A stretch of DNA of 64,000 nucleotides, from NCBI RefSeq assembly GCF_006547145.1, contig NZ_CP041244.1:9176001-9240000 (forward strand), in the 5' to 3' direction. Under the pieces are notes generated by a model, which saw only the letters and a list, made by a program, of their open reading frames with translations, had not been told where the DNA came from and searched no databases. Shown one piece after another: positions 50,331 to 59,277 of the stretch (the stretch's first letter is position 1; each line of letters begins with the position of its first letter). The position numbers and the translations under genes are program-made. The DNA is from Actinomadura sp. WMMA1423 (GTDB lineage Bacteria; Actinomycetota; Actinomycetes; Streptosporangiales; Streptosporangiaceae).

Positions 50331-52334
50331 ATGGCGGTCGAGGAACCGGTGCCGAGGCGGAACGATCTTCCCTTGCGCGGCCGCGAGGCCGAGGTGCGGC
50401 TGCTGCGGGAGCGGCTCGCCGCGCTGGCGGCGGGAGAGGGCGGGGTGCTGGTGGTCGAGGGCCCGCCGGGCTCGGGAAGGACGAGGTTCCTCGCGGAGGT
50501 CCGAGCGCTTGCCCTCGCCGCGGACTTGCCCTGCCGGCACGGCGCCGGTGTGCCCGGCGCTCTCCCGGTCCCCTTCGGCCCGCTGCTGGAGGCCCTGTCC
50601 ACCGGTCCGGATCCACTGCCGGACCCCTTCACGCCGCGTGCCGCCGGCGCGAAGGGCCTGCGTTCGTGGACGCTGAGGGAGATCCGGGCCGGTCTGGCGC
50701 GGAGCACGGGCCGAAGGCCGCTGGTCGTCTGCCTCGACGACGTGCGGTGGTGCGATCCGGTGACGCTGGAGGCCCTGGCCGCGTTGCAAGTGAGCCTGGC
50801 GGACGCCCCGCTCCTCTGGGTGCTCGCAGCTGACCCCGACCAGGGTGGCGCTGCCGAAACGATCTCACTGCTGGAACGGGCCCGCGGGGACGGGCCGCAT
50901 CGGATCGTCCTCGGGCCGCTGGACGAGCGCGATGTGCGAGCGCTGGCGGCCGATCTTCTCCAGGCCGAGCCCGACATCGACGTGATGCGAGTGGTTCGGC
51001 GTGCGCGGGGCTTGCCGCAGCTGGTCGTCGAGCTCCTCCTCGGCATGCGGGAGGAAGGGCTCATCGACGTTCGGGCGGGCGCGGCCCGGTCGGCGGCCGA
51101 GGCGATCCCTCGCCGGTTCCACGACCTGGCCCGGCGCCGGCTCGACCTCCTGGTTCCGCTCACTCGTCACGTCCTGCAAGCCGCCTCGGTGCTCGGCCGG
51201 GCCTTCACCGCCGAGGAGCTGGCCGCGCTCACCGGGGCCTCGGCCGGCGAGATCGCCGCGGCGGCGGACGAGGCGGTCGGCGCGAGAATCCTCGTCCGGA
51301 CGGGCGCTCTCCTCGACTTCCGGCACGACCTGGTCCGGGAGGCGCTCTGCGAAGCGCTCCCGGCGGCACTGCGCCGCTCCCTGACGAACCAGGCGGCGGA
51401 CGCCGCGCGGGGTGTGGAAGGGGCGGACGCCACCGCCGGTGACCCGGGGCCGGGAGGCTTCGACATCACGGCCCGTTACGCGCTCGGCCGGGCGGCCGTG
51501 CACCTCGGGGACCGGGACGGCCTCCGCCGCTGCGCCGCCGACGGCGCGCGGATGATGGACGCCGGGACGCCGGCGGTGCGGCGCACCGGCGCGTGGCTGG
51601 CCGCACTGGCGGCCGACGCCCTCGGGGACACGGCCCGCGTCGCCGAGCTGGTCGAGTACGCCTGGCAGGGCGCGGACGCCGCAGGCCCGGCGCCCGGAGC
51701 TCCGCCCGACCCCGCGGACCACGTCGTGCTCGCGCGCCTCGCCCTGGCCGCCGGGCTCCCCGGCCTCGCTGCCGCCGCCGCGGACCGCGCCGCCGAGCTC
51801 TCCACCGGCCCCGACCCGGCGGAGCCCCTGCTTCGAGGGCTCGCCGCCCAGGCGCGCGGAATCGTCGACGACGACCCGGACCTGCTCCAGCACGCCGTCA
51901 AGCTGCTCAAGGACGCCGAGCGTCCGCTGGTCCACGCCTCGGCGGCCGAGGACGCGGGCCGTGCGCTCGCCGCGGACGGCGACCCCTCCGCGCGGGACTT
52001 CCTGGACTCCGCCCTCGACCTCTACGAGCGGGCGGGCGCGGCCCGCGACGCGGCCCGCGTGCGGCGGCGGCTGCGCCTGCTCGGCGTGCGCCGGGCACCT
52101 CGCCTCCGCGACGGGGGGGAGGGCGGCCGATGGGGGCTGACGGCGGCGGAGGTGAGGGTGGCCCGGCTGGTGGCGCAGGGCGCGACCAACCGGCAGGTCG
52201 CCGAGCAGCTGTTCCTGTCCGGTCACACGGTCAACACCCACCTGCGAAGCGTCTTCGCCAAATGGGGCATCCGCTCCCGCGTGGACCTCGCGCGCCTCGT
52301 GCTGGCACACGAATCAGGCGGTTCCGCGCCCTGA
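50331..52334 (+). CDS. LAL-like LuxR regulator with AAA domain and altered P-loop
   Basis: 667 residues. An N-terminal AAA/NB-ARC-like domain begins with RGREAEVRLLRERLAAL. The P-loop is GPPGSGRT, with Arg50 where a Lys is normally required. The Walker-B-like VVCLDDVRWCDP follows. The middle is helical repeats (about 360-580). The LuxR helix-turn-helix is at the C terminus (LTAAEVRVARLVAQGATNRQVAEQLFLSGHTVNTHLRSVFAKWGI). It may sense a ligand without hydrolysing ATP. It shares start context (GGAGG, ATGGCGGTCGAGG) and domains with the gene at 55524, so they are paralogues. It converges with the LAL gene. Confidence 0.87.
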   Translation: MAVEEPVPRRNDLPLRGREAEVRLLRERLAALAAGEGGVLVVEGPPGSGRTRFLAEVRALALAADLPCRHGAGVPGALPVPFGPLLEALSTGPDPLPDPFTPRAAGAKGLRSWTLREIRAGLARSTGRRPLVVCLDDVRWCDPVTLEALAALQVSLADAPLLWVLAADPDQGGAAETISLLERARGDGPHRIVLGPLDERDVRALAADLLQAEPDIDVMRVVRRARGLPQLVVELLLGMREEGLIDVRAGAARSAAEAIPRRFHDLARRRLDLLVPLTRHVLQAASVLGRAFTAEELAALTGASAGEIAAAADEAVGARILVRTGALLDFRHDLVREALCEALPAALRRSLTNQAADAARGVEGADATAGDPGPGGFDITARYALGRAAVHLGDRDGLRRCAADGARMMDAGTPAVRRTGAWLAALAADALGDTARVAELVEYAWQGADAAGPAPGAPPDPADHVVLARLALAAGLPGLAAAAADRAAELSTGPDPAEPLLRGLAAQARGIVDDDPDLLQHAVKLLKDAERPLVHASAAEDAGRALAADGDPSARDFLDSALDLYERAGAARDAARVRRRLRLLGVRRAPRLRDGGEGGRWGLTAAEVRVARLVAQGATNRQVAEQLFLSGHTVNTHLRSVFAKWGIRSRVDLARLVLAHESGGSAP

Positions 52335-52342
52335 AGGCGGGG

Positions 52343-55279
52343 TCACAGGACCTCGCCGAGCTGGTGCCGCGAGGCGACGCCGAGCTTCGTGAAGACCTTG
52401 TGGAGATGGTGCTCGACGGTGCGGGGGCTCACGTACAGGCGCGCGGCGATCTCCTTGTTCGTCAGGCCGGCGCGGGCCAGCCTGGCCACCTGCGCCTCCT
52501 GCGGGGTGAGCCGGCCCGCGGGCTCGGCGTCCCGCCCGCGGGCGGCGGTCTCCCCGGTGGCCTGGAGCTCGCGCGCGGCCCGGTCGGCGAAGGCCCTCAT
52601 TCCGACCCCTGAGAACAGGTCGAACGCGGCGCGGAGGTTCTCGCGCGCCTCGACCCGGCGGCGCTCGCGGCGGAGCCATTCGCCGTAGAGCAGGTGGGCA
52701 CGGGCGAGGTCGACGCGCATCCGCGTGCGGCCGAGGCGGTCGATCGCCTCGCGGTAGAGGCGGTCGGCCTCCTCTCCCTCGCTGAGCAGCGCCCGGCAGC
52801 GGGCCTCAAGGGCGAGACCCCACTCCGCGCCGCCCGCCCGGGTGGAGAGGGAGAGCCGGTCCAGCGCGCCGGAGGCCAGGTCGAGCCGTCCGGTGCGCGC
52901 GGCGGCCTCGATGAGTTCGAGGGGAGCCCAGATGACACCGCAGCCTCCCGGCGCCTGGTGGTGCACGCCGGCCCGCAGCGCGGCCTGCAGCGCCTTCTCG
53001 TACTGGCCGAGGCCGTTGTGGAGGACGGACCGGGCCCAGTGGGCGATCTCCACCGCCCGCCGCTCCCCGCGCGCCTCCCCCCTCCTCGCGATGGCGCCCG
53101 CGAGCCGCTCGGTCTCCGCCTCGTCCCCCCGCCACGCGGCGAGGCCGAGGTCGCCGCCGCCCGCCATGGCTCCGGTGGCCGTCCAGTGGTCGGCGGCGCC
53201 CGCGCTCGCCTTCGCCTCCTCGGTCAGGACCTCGGCCTCCACCAGGTCGCCCTCGAAAAGGAGCAGCAATGCGGACATGCCGAGCACCAGCGGCAGCAGG
53301 ACCAGCGCGCCGGACTCGCGGGCGAGGCGGAGGTGGCGCTCGTTCAGCTCTCGGCAGGCGTCCTCGTCCCACAGGGCCATGGCGAAGAGGTTGACGACCC
53401 AGAGCCACCGGAGACGTTCGTTGGGGGAGGCCCCCTCGTCGGTGGCGGCGGCCATGGCGCGCCGCATCGCGGGCTCGGCCGTCACGGTGTCCCGCAGGTA
53501 GAACCGGGTGAGGGCGTCGAGGACGAGATCCGCGGCGCGCGGCGGGTCGGGCGCGGGAGGCGCCTCCCGCGCGAGCGCCGCGACGTCGATGATCCCGCCC
53601 CAGTCGGGCAGGACGCCGATGGCCGCGAGCAGCGCCTCCAGATAGGTGTCCCGAGACAGTTCGAGGTCGAACGGTTCGAGCCGTTCGGCGGCCGCGAGCA
53701 GGGCCCGGGGCGCGGACGGGTCGCCCGCCCCGGCCACGGCGATCGCGGCGCGCAGGGATTCGGCCCTGGCGCGGAGCACCTCGTCCGGCGGCCCCGCGTC
53801 GGCGGCCGCGAGCAGCGCCAGCGCCGGCTCCGGCTCCCCGGCCAGGTGCTTGGCCTGGGCCGCGTCGAGCGCGCGTACGGCGCGCCGGCCTGGATCGGGG
53901 GTCAGTTCGGCCGCCCGCTCCAGGAAGGCCGCGGCGGCGGCCAGACCCCCGCGGGCCTGGGCGCGACCCGCCGAGCGCGCGAGTTCGGCGGCGATGTCCT
54001 CTTCGGGATGGAAGGCGCCGTGGGCGCGGTGCCATGCCCGGCGGTCCGGGTCGGTCGCGGCGTCGGTCGCCTCCGCCAGCGCCCTGTGGGCCCGCCGGCG
54101 CTCGCTCGGCATGGCCGAGGCGTACACCGCCGACCGGACGAGCGGATGCCGGAACCGCACCCGCCCGCCGACGTCGATCAGCCCCCCGGCCGCCGGGTCG
54201 TCGGACACCGACCTGCCGGCCACCGGGGCGTCGGCCACCGGGGCGTCCTCCGGCGTGTCGATCGCCGAGGCGTCGACGCCGAGCACGGCGGCGGCGCGCC
54301 GCAGTAGGGCCGGGTCGCCGAGAGGGTCGGCGGCGGCGAGCAGCAGGAGCATCCGGGCGTCGGCCGGGAGGCTTTCCAGGCGCCGCTGGAAGGCGTCCTC
54401 GATGCGGTCCGGCAGCGAGCGTCCTGTCGTGCTCGCCGCATATCCGCCCGCCGAGGCCGCGCCGGCCAGTTTGACCAGGGCGAGCGGGTTCCCGCGCGAC
54501 TCCGCGAGGATCCGGTCGCGCACCTGCTCGTCCAGCGGACCGCGGAGCGCCCGGCCCAGCAGTGCCCGCGCGTCGGCGTCCGGCAGCCCGCCGAGGTCCA
54601 TACCGGGCAGGCCGGGAAGGACGTCGTCGGTGTCCCGTGCGGCGAAGACGCAGGCCACGCCCTCGGCCAGGAGGCGGCCGGACACGAAGGCGAACACCTG
54701 CGCCGAGGCGCGGTCGAGCCACTGGGCGTCGTCGACGACGCACAAGAGCGGACGCTCCTCGGCCGCGTGGGCCAGCAGGCCGAGCACCGCGAGACCGACG
54801 AGGACCTGGTCGGGAGCCGGACCGGTGCGCATCCCGAGCGCCGAGGCGAGCGCGTCACGCTGCGGTTCGGGCAGGGAGGCGAGGCGGTCCAGCAGGGGCA
54901 TGCACAGCTGGTGGACGGCCGCGAAGGGCAGCTCCATCTCCGACTGCACCCCCGCGGCGGCGAGGACCCGGCAGCCGGACGAGGCCGTCGTGAGGTGGTC
55001 CAGCAGGGCGGTCTTACCGATCCCGGCCTCGCCGCGCAGTACCAGGACCCGGCTCTCGCCGCCGCGGACGTCCGCCAGCAGCCGGTCGAGCCGCTCGCAC
55101 TCCGCGTCCCTGCCCACCAGCGACCCCGGACCCACCCGCGACCCCGGACCCACCAGCGACCCCGGACCCACCCGCGACCCCGGGACCATCAGCGCGCCCG
55201 AGCCCGCCCGTGATCGCGGGAGGCCAAGGCCCGCTCCGGCGGCAGGACCCCCGCGCCCCGCGTCAGCGTCCTCCGCCAT
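52343..55279 (-). CDS. LAL-family (MalT-like) LuxR regulator
   Basis: 978 residues. The N-terminal AAA domain has a canonical P-loop (RGEAGIGKTALLDH) and Walker B (LLCVVDDAQWLD). A long TPR-like helical middle follows, and the C-terminal LuxR domain is LTPQEAQVARLARAGLTNKEIAARLYVSPRTVEHHLHKVFTKLGV. Large ATP-binding LuxR activators often control polyketide or catabolic clusters. The N terminus begins with four 6-residue GPGS(L/R)V repeats encoded by an 18-bp minisatellite, ahead of the conserved LVGRDAECERLDRLL. ATG 55279 has GGAGG 9 nt upstream. Confidence 0.9.
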   Translation of the reverse strand: MAEDADAGRGGPAAGAGLGLPRSRAGSGALMVPGSRVGPGSLVGPGSRVGPGSLVGRDAECERLDRLLADVRGGESRVLVLRGEAGIGKTALLDHLTTASSGCRVLAAAGVQSEMELPFAAVHQLCMPLLDRLASLPEPQRDALASALGMRTGPAPDQVLVGLAVLGLLAHAAEERPLLCVVDDAQWLDRASAQVFAFVSGRLLAEGVACVFAARDTDDVLPGLPGMDLGGLPDADARALLGRALRGPLDEQVRDRILAESRGNPLALVKLAGAASAGGYAASTTGRSLPDRIEDAFQRRLESLPADARMLLLLAAADPLGDPALLRRAAAVLGVDASAIDTPEDAPVADAPVAGRSVSDDPAAGGLIDVGGRVRFRHPLVRSAVYASAMPSERRRAHRALAEATDAATDPDRRAWHRAHGAFHPEEDIAAELARSAGRAQARGGLAAAAAFLERAAELTPDPGRRAVRALDAAQAKHLAGEPEPALALLAAADAGPPDEVLRARAESLRAAIAVAGAGDPSAPRALLAAAERLEPFDLELSRDTYLEALLAAIGVLPDWGGIIDVAALAREAPPAPDPPRAADLVLDALTRFYLRDTVTAEPAMRRAMAAATDEGASPNERLRWLWVVNLFAMALWDEDACRELNERHLRLARESGALVLLPLVLGMSALLLLFEGDLVEAEVLTEEAKASAGAADHWTATGAMAGGGDLGLAAWRGDEAETERLAGAIARRGEARGERRAVEIAHWARSVLHNGLGQYEKALQAALRAGVHHQAPGGCGVIWAPLELIEAAARTGRLDLASGALDRLSLSTRAGGAEWGLALEARCRALLSEGEEADRLYREAIDRLGRTRMRVDLARAHLLYGEWLRRERRRVEARENLRAAFDLFSGVGMRAFADRAARELQATGETAARGRDAEPAGRLTPQEAQVARLARAGLTNKEIAARLYVSPRTVEHHLHKVFTKLGVASRHQLGEVL
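55113..55184 (-). repeat. 18-bp x 4 coding minisatellite in the LAL regulator N terminus
   Basis: Two tandem 36-bp units (55113-55148, 55149-55184), each made of two similar 18-bp subunits. They read as alternating GPGSLV and GPGSRV on the minus strand. The units differ only in the final base, so expansion is recent. It precedes the AAA domain. In-frame copy-number change would not disrupt the gene. Confidence 0.85.
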
Positions 55280-55352
55280 CCCGCCCTGCCTCCGTATCGG
55301 ACATCACCGGGGAGATTCCACGAACAAGCTGGCATCCAACGCAGTGTCGCAC

Positions 55353-55400
55353 CCCTGGTGTGTCCCTGGGGGTCCCGGGGCCCCCAGGGACACACCAGGG
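55353..55400. repeat. Perfect 20-bp-arm hairpin between divergent LuxR regulators
   Basis: Arms 55353-55372 and 55381-55400 are fully complementary (CCCTGGTGTGTCCC... / ...GGGACACACCAGGG) around an 8-nt TCCCGGGG loop. It sits in the 244-bp region between the divergent LAL gene (start 55279) and the paralogous LuxR gene (start 55524). A cruciform or a binding site for a dimer is more likely than a terminator here. A smaller repeat GACTC-N6-GAGTC follows at about 55414-55429. Confidence 0.8.
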
Positions 55401-55523
55401 ATGCCCCCGGGGACTCACTAGGGAGTCGGGCACGGGTCTCCCCGATGCGCGCGCCGAGCGGCCCCGGCCACAGTGGGTGATGGCGGCGGCAGAGGTGCCG
55501 TCGAGAGGCGGAACGGAGGGGGC

Positions 55524-56834
55524 ATGGCGGTCGAGGGCAAGGCGGGAACGCTGCGCGGTCGCGAAGCCGAGATCACCGAAGTGGCCGGACGGATCTCGCG
55601 GGCGAGCGCCGGACGCGGCGGCGTCCTCCTCGTCGAGGGGCCTCCGGGCGTCGGGAGGAGCCGCCTCGCGGAGGAGGCGCGGTCCCTCGGCAGGCACCTC
55701 GGGATCCACGTCCTCGGCGGGACGGGGGAGCGGGAGCGGCAGCGCGGCCCGTTCAGCGCGCTGACGGGCGCGCCGGCCTCCGGCGGACCCTCCCTTCCCG
55801 ACGCAGATGACCTCCGGGCGCTGTCCGAACCGGAAGAGCTGCGCTTCTGGCTCGTCCGGACGGTGGAGGACCGGTTGCGGCGGGCGGCTCTGCGGCGACC
55901 GCTCCTCGTCGTCATCGATGACCTTCACCGGTGCGACCCCGGGACGCTCCTGGCGCTGCGCATCCTCCCGGCCCGGCTCCGCTCCCACCCGATCCTCTGG
56001 CTGATCACCGTCCGTACCGGGCCGCTCGGCTCCGGCGTGCGGGCGGCGCTGCGCGGGCTCGCCGACGCCGGCGCCCGCACGATGCGCCTCGACCGGCTGC
56101 CGGAGGACGCGGTCGCCGAGATCGCCCGGGACCTGCTCGGCGCCGAACCGGGCCGCGACGTCCTCGACCTGCTCCGGCAGGCCGACGGCCTGCCGCTCCT
56201 GGTGACCGGGACCGTCCGCGGCCTGCTCCGCGAGAACGCCGTCACCAGGAAGGGCCCGGTCGCCGGCCTGACCGGTCCACCCACCCCGGTCTGCCCGTAC
56301 GGCTCGGTGGAACGCCTCCTGAGCCATCTTTCCCCGACCGCCCAGGACGTGCTCCGGCACGCGTCGGCGCGCGGCCGCGAGCTGGAGGCCCGCCGGCTCG
56401 CCGACCTCTCGGGGCGCACGCTCGCCGAGGTCGTGGGGGCCCTCCAGGAAGCGGTGGACGCCGGTCTCGTCCTCCCCACGGAGCCCCTCACGTTCCGGCA
56501 CGACATCGTCCGCGAAGCCCTTCGCGAGGCAGCGTCGAACACGCTGCCCCACACGGTCTCCGAGGCGGTGCCCGACCTGGGGTCCGCCGCGGTGCGTCGC
56601 AGGTCGCGCAGGCCGCCCACCGCGAGCCCGGCGGAGGGCTGGAGCGCGCTCACGCCCGCCGAGCGGCGGGTCGCCGTGCTCGTGGCGGAGGGGGCGACCA
56701 ACCGCCAGGTCGCCGAACGGCTCTTCCTGTCACCCGCCACGGTCGGCACGCACGTCATGCACGCCTTCCGAAAACTCGGCGTGAACTCGCGCGTTGAATT
56801 GGCTCGGTCATACCTGGAGAACGACGCGGCCTGA
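55524..56834 (+). CDS. Shortened LuxR regulator with altered P-loop (paralogue of 50331 gene)
   Basis: 436 residues. AAA-like N-terminal domain: RGREAEITEVAGRI, P-loop GPPGVGRS with Arg45 for Lys, LLVVIDDLHRCDP. Then a winged-helix-like segment (LSHLSPTAQDVLRHASARG, FRHDIVREALREA), followed directly by the LuxR domain (LTPAERRVAVLVAEGATNRQVAERLFLSPATVGTHVMHAFRKLGV). The helical-repeat middle found in the 667-residue paralogue is missing. ATG 55524 follows CGGAGGGGG. It is divergent from the large LAL regulator. Confidence 0.85.
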   Translation: MAVEGKAGTLRGREAEITEVAGRISRASAGRGGVLLVEGPPGVGRSRLAEEARSLGRHLGIHVLGGTGERERQRGPFSALTGAPASGGPSLPDADDLRALSEPEELRFWLVRTVEDRLRRAALRRPLLVVIDDLHRCDPGTLLALRILPARLRSHPILWLITVRTGPLGSGVRAALRGLADAGARTMRLDRLPEDAVAEIARDLLGAEPGRDVLDLLRQADGLPLLVTGTVRGLLRENAVTRKGPVAGLTGPPTPVCPYGSVERLLSHLSPTAQDVLRHASARGRELEARRLADLSGRTLAEVVGALQEAVDAGLVLPTEPLTFRHDIVREALREAASNTLPHTVSEAVPDLGSAAVRRRSRRPPTASPAEGWSALTPAERRVAVLVAEGATNRQVAERLFLSPATVGTHVMHAFRKLGVNSRVELARSYLENDAA

Positions 56835-56848
56835 CCATTCAACAGGAC

Positions 56849-56887
56849 AAAGTCGGAACCGTGTTCTCGGTGCGGTTCCGACCTTTC
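56849..56887 (+). terminator. Probable terminator after the shortened LuxR gene
   Basis: GTCGGAACCG (56852-56861) pairs perfectly with CGGTTCCGAC (56873-56882) across an 11-nt loop. It is flanked by AAA and CTTT, 17 bp after the stop codon. The region to 57002 is noticeably A/T-richer (GGGAATTTAATCGAATCGG) and probably carries the promoter of the sigma factor gene. Confidence 0.7.
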
Positions 56888-57002
56888 CGCGTACCTGGGA
56901 ATTTAATCGAATCGGTTGTCGAGCTACCCCTCTGACCTGAGCTTCTTCAATCTCATGCATTCATGTCATGCCTTGGTCGAACCAAAGCGAGAAGGTGAAC
57001 GC

Positions 57003-57755
57003 ATGAGAATCTCGCGCCCCGGAAACGGCCCATCTGAGACCGGTCAGGAAGCCGGAAGCGGACACCTTCGTCGTGAGGTTGGAATGAGCATCGTCGTTGA
57101 AGATCGAGACCGGACGGACCCTCTCGACCAGGCCGCCGCGACGTTCACCGAGGTGCGTCCGCGCCTCTTCGGCATCGCCTACCGGGTGCTCGCCGACCCG
57201 GCGGAGGCGGAGGACATCGTCCAGGAGACCTGGCTGCGCTGGCAGGGCTCCGATCCCGCGACGATCGTCAACCCGCCGGCGTTCCTTGCGCTGATCGCGA
57301 CCCGGCTCTCCATCAACACCGCGAGGTCCGCCCGCGTCCGCAGCGTGACTCCCCTGGGCCCCCGGTTGCCCGAACTCGTCGACGCCGGCTCCGACCCCGC
57401 CGCCGGGGCCGAGCGGGGCGAGGCGCTCGAACGCGCCCTGCTGGTCCTGCTGGAAACGCTCACCCCGGCCCAGCGGGCGGCCTACGTCCTGCGCGAGGCC
57501 TTCGTCTACCCGTACGAGCGGATCGCCGAGATCATCCAGCTGAGCCCCGTCAACGTCCGCCAGCTGGTGAGCCGCGCCCGCAGGCACCTGAACACCGCCC
57601 GGCGCGAACCGATCGACGTCGCCGAGTACCGGCGCTTCGTGGCCGTCTTCCTCGACGCCGCCCAGAGGGGCAACGTGGCCGCTCTGGAGGACCTCCTCGC
57701 GGAGGACGTCCTCGGTGCCCCGGCGGGCGACCGCGCCGGCGCCGACGCGGCGTGA
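57003..57755 (+). CDS. ECF41/SigJ-like sigma factor with truncated SnoaL extension
   Basis: 250 residues from ATG 57003 (GAAGGTGAACGC; ATG 57084 is an alternative). Sigma-2 (about 47-115) has RLFGIAYRVLADPAEAEDIVQETWLRW and sigma-4 (about 140-197) LTPAQRAAYVLREAFVYPYERIAEIIQLSPVNVRQLVSRARRHL. The linker GPRLPELVD resembles the ECF41 (W)LPEP signature. The C-terminal extension begins as SnoaL (YRRFVAVFLDAAQRGNVAALEDLLAEDV) but stops about 18 residues later, missing most of the roughly 100-residue domain and its DGGGR motif. In ECF41 proteins partial removal of this domain raises activity. It may read promoters P1-P4. Confidence 0.85.
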   Translation: MRISRPGNGPSETGQEAGSGHLRREVGMSIVVEDRDRTDPLDQAAATFTEVRPRLFGIAYRVLADPAEAEDIVQETWLRWQGSDPATIVNPPAFLALIATRLSINTARSARVRSVTPLGPRLPELVDAGSDPAAGAERGEALERALLVLLETLTPAQRAAYVLREAFVYPYERIAEIIQLSPVNVRQLVSRARRHLNTARREPIDVAEYRRFVAVFLDAAQRGNVAALEDLLAEDVLGAPAGDRAGADAA

Positions 57756-57922
57756 TCACCGGTCGGGCCGGCGTTGATCGCCGACAGTGATCGGCCGGTC
57801 GCTGTTTGTGCTGACGCGTGGAGGGGACTTCCGTGCTGCGAGGGGAGTCATCCGGCCGCGGCGGCTTGCGACGCGTTCACCGCCGATGGGGAGACCGAGC
57901 AGGCGAGTCCAGGGGAGGCAGG

Positions 57923-58357
57923 GTGCCGGCACTCCACGACGTTCTGCAACGGTTCCGTCCTGCGGGGGCGCCAGGGCCCGCAGGAGCTGCCCCGTCGGAG
58001 CGCCGGCCGGTGGAGGACGAGCTGGAACCGGTCTTCGCCCGCCTGGAGGAGGCCGAGGAGGAACGGCGGCGCGTGGTCGCGGCGGCGCGCGACCGGGCGC
58101 GGGCCCTCACCGGAGCGGCTCGCGAGGAGGCCGCCGGCCTGGTGGAGCGGGCGCGGGCCGCGGCCGCCGGACGGCGGGCGTCGGCCGCGGCCGAGGCACG
58201 GCAGGCGGCGGACGAGGAGGAGCGGGCCCTGAGGGCCTCCGCGGAGGACGAGGCACGACGGATCCGGGAAGCCGCGGCGGCCCGGCTGGACGGTCTGGTG
58301 GACCGCGCCATGGGGTTCGTCGGCGACTTCCTGGACGAGACGAGGGCGGCGCCATGA
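57923..58357 (+). CDS. V/A-type ATPase peripheral stalk subunit (G/H-like)
   Basis: A 144-residue, Ala/Glu/Arg-rich, almost entirely coiled-coil protein (LEEAEEERRRVVAAARDRARALTGAAREEAAGLVERARAAAAGRRA). It is the first gene of the V-ATPase operon, where the stalk G/H subunit is expected. It would pair with subunit E to hold A3B3 to subunit I. GTG 57923 follows GGGGAGG. It overlaps subunit C by 4 bp. Sequence alone is not diagnostic; context is. Confidence 0.75.
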   Translation: MPALHDVLQRFRPAGAPGPAGAAPSERRPVEDELEPVFARLEEAEEERRRVVAAARDRARALTGAAREEAAGLVERARAAAAGRRASAAAEARQAADEEERALRASAEDEARRIREAAAARLDGLVDRAMGFVGDFLDETRAAP

Positions 58358-59277
58358 GCGCGGGCTTCGTCGCCGGACAGGTCCGCGCCCGGGCACTCGC
58401 GCGCGACGTGCTCGGCGCGGAGCGGGCCAGAGTGGTCGCGCAGGCGGGCTCCCTGCCGGAGGCTCTGGCCGGCTTGTCGGCGACGCCCTATGGGAAGGGG
58501 CTGCCGGCGGCACCGGAGCTGGACGCCGCGCAGCACGCGGTCGCCGGCTCGCTGCTCTGGCGCCTGCGTGTCCTGGCGGGCTGGCTGCCGCCCCGGGCCG
58601 TGATCGCCATGCGGACCATGGCCGGATGGTTCGAAGTCGCGAACATCGACGGTCTGCTCCAGCGTCTGGCGGGCCGTCCCGCCGAGGAGCCGTACGCGCT
58701 CGGGGCGCTCGCCACCGCGTGGCCCGTCCTGGCGGACGCGCCGGACACGGCGTCGGTGCGGGAACGCCTGGCCGCCACACCGTGGGGCGACCCCGGGGCG
58801 GCCGACCCGTACGGCATCCGGTTGTTCCTCAGGCTGTCGTGGGCCTCGCGCGTCTCCTCCCTCGGTGCGCGCGCCGGCGACTGGGCGGCGGGCGCCGCGG
58901 CCGTGCTCGTCGCCGGAGAGCGGTTCGGCGAGGGCAGGGGGCTCCCCGAGAGGTCCTCCGGGCGGGCCGCGCGGCTTCTCGGGCGGGCCGCGCTGGAGGC
59001 GCCCACCTTGCCCGCCATGGCCGGCCGCCTCGGCCGGAACGCCCGCTGGTCCCTCGAAGGCATCGAGGACGCCGCCGGCCTCTGGCGGGCCGAGAGCCGG
59101 TGCTGGCGGCGGCTGGAGCAGGACGGCGAGTCGATGCTGCGCGGCTCGGCGTTCGGCGTCGACCAGGTCGTCGGGGCGGTGGCCGTGATGGCCGCCGACG
59201 TCCGGCGGGTCCGCGCGGCGCTGGAGGCGGCGACGCTCGGTGGCGGATCGGTGGAGGCCTACGATGAGGTGGCCTGA
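58354..59277 (+). CDS. ntpC: V/A-type ATPase subunit C (central socket, d-like)
   Basis: A 307-residue helical protein matching the V-ATPase C/AC39 family: three similar helical bundles with MRTMAGWFEVANIDGLLQRLAGRP in the first and RLGRNARWSLEGIEDAAGLWRAESRCWRRLEQDG later. It links the rotor ring to the central stalk. It overlaps subunit I by 14 bp and the stalk gene by 4 bp. Confidence 0.8.
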   Translation: MSAGFVAGQVRARALARDVLGAERARVVAQAGSLPEALAGLSATPYGKGLPAAPELDAAQHAVAGSLLWRLRVLAGWLPPRAVIAMRTMAGWFEVANIDGLLQRLAGRPAEEPYALGALATAWPVLADAPDTASVRERLAATPWGDPGAADPYGIRLFLRLSWASRVSSLGARAGDWAAGAAAVLVAGERFGEGRGLPERSSGRAARLLGRAALEAPTLPAMAGRLGRNARWSLEGIEDAAGLWRAESRCWRRLEQDGESMLRGSAFGVDQVVGAVAVMAADVRRVRAALEAATLGGGSVEAYDEVA

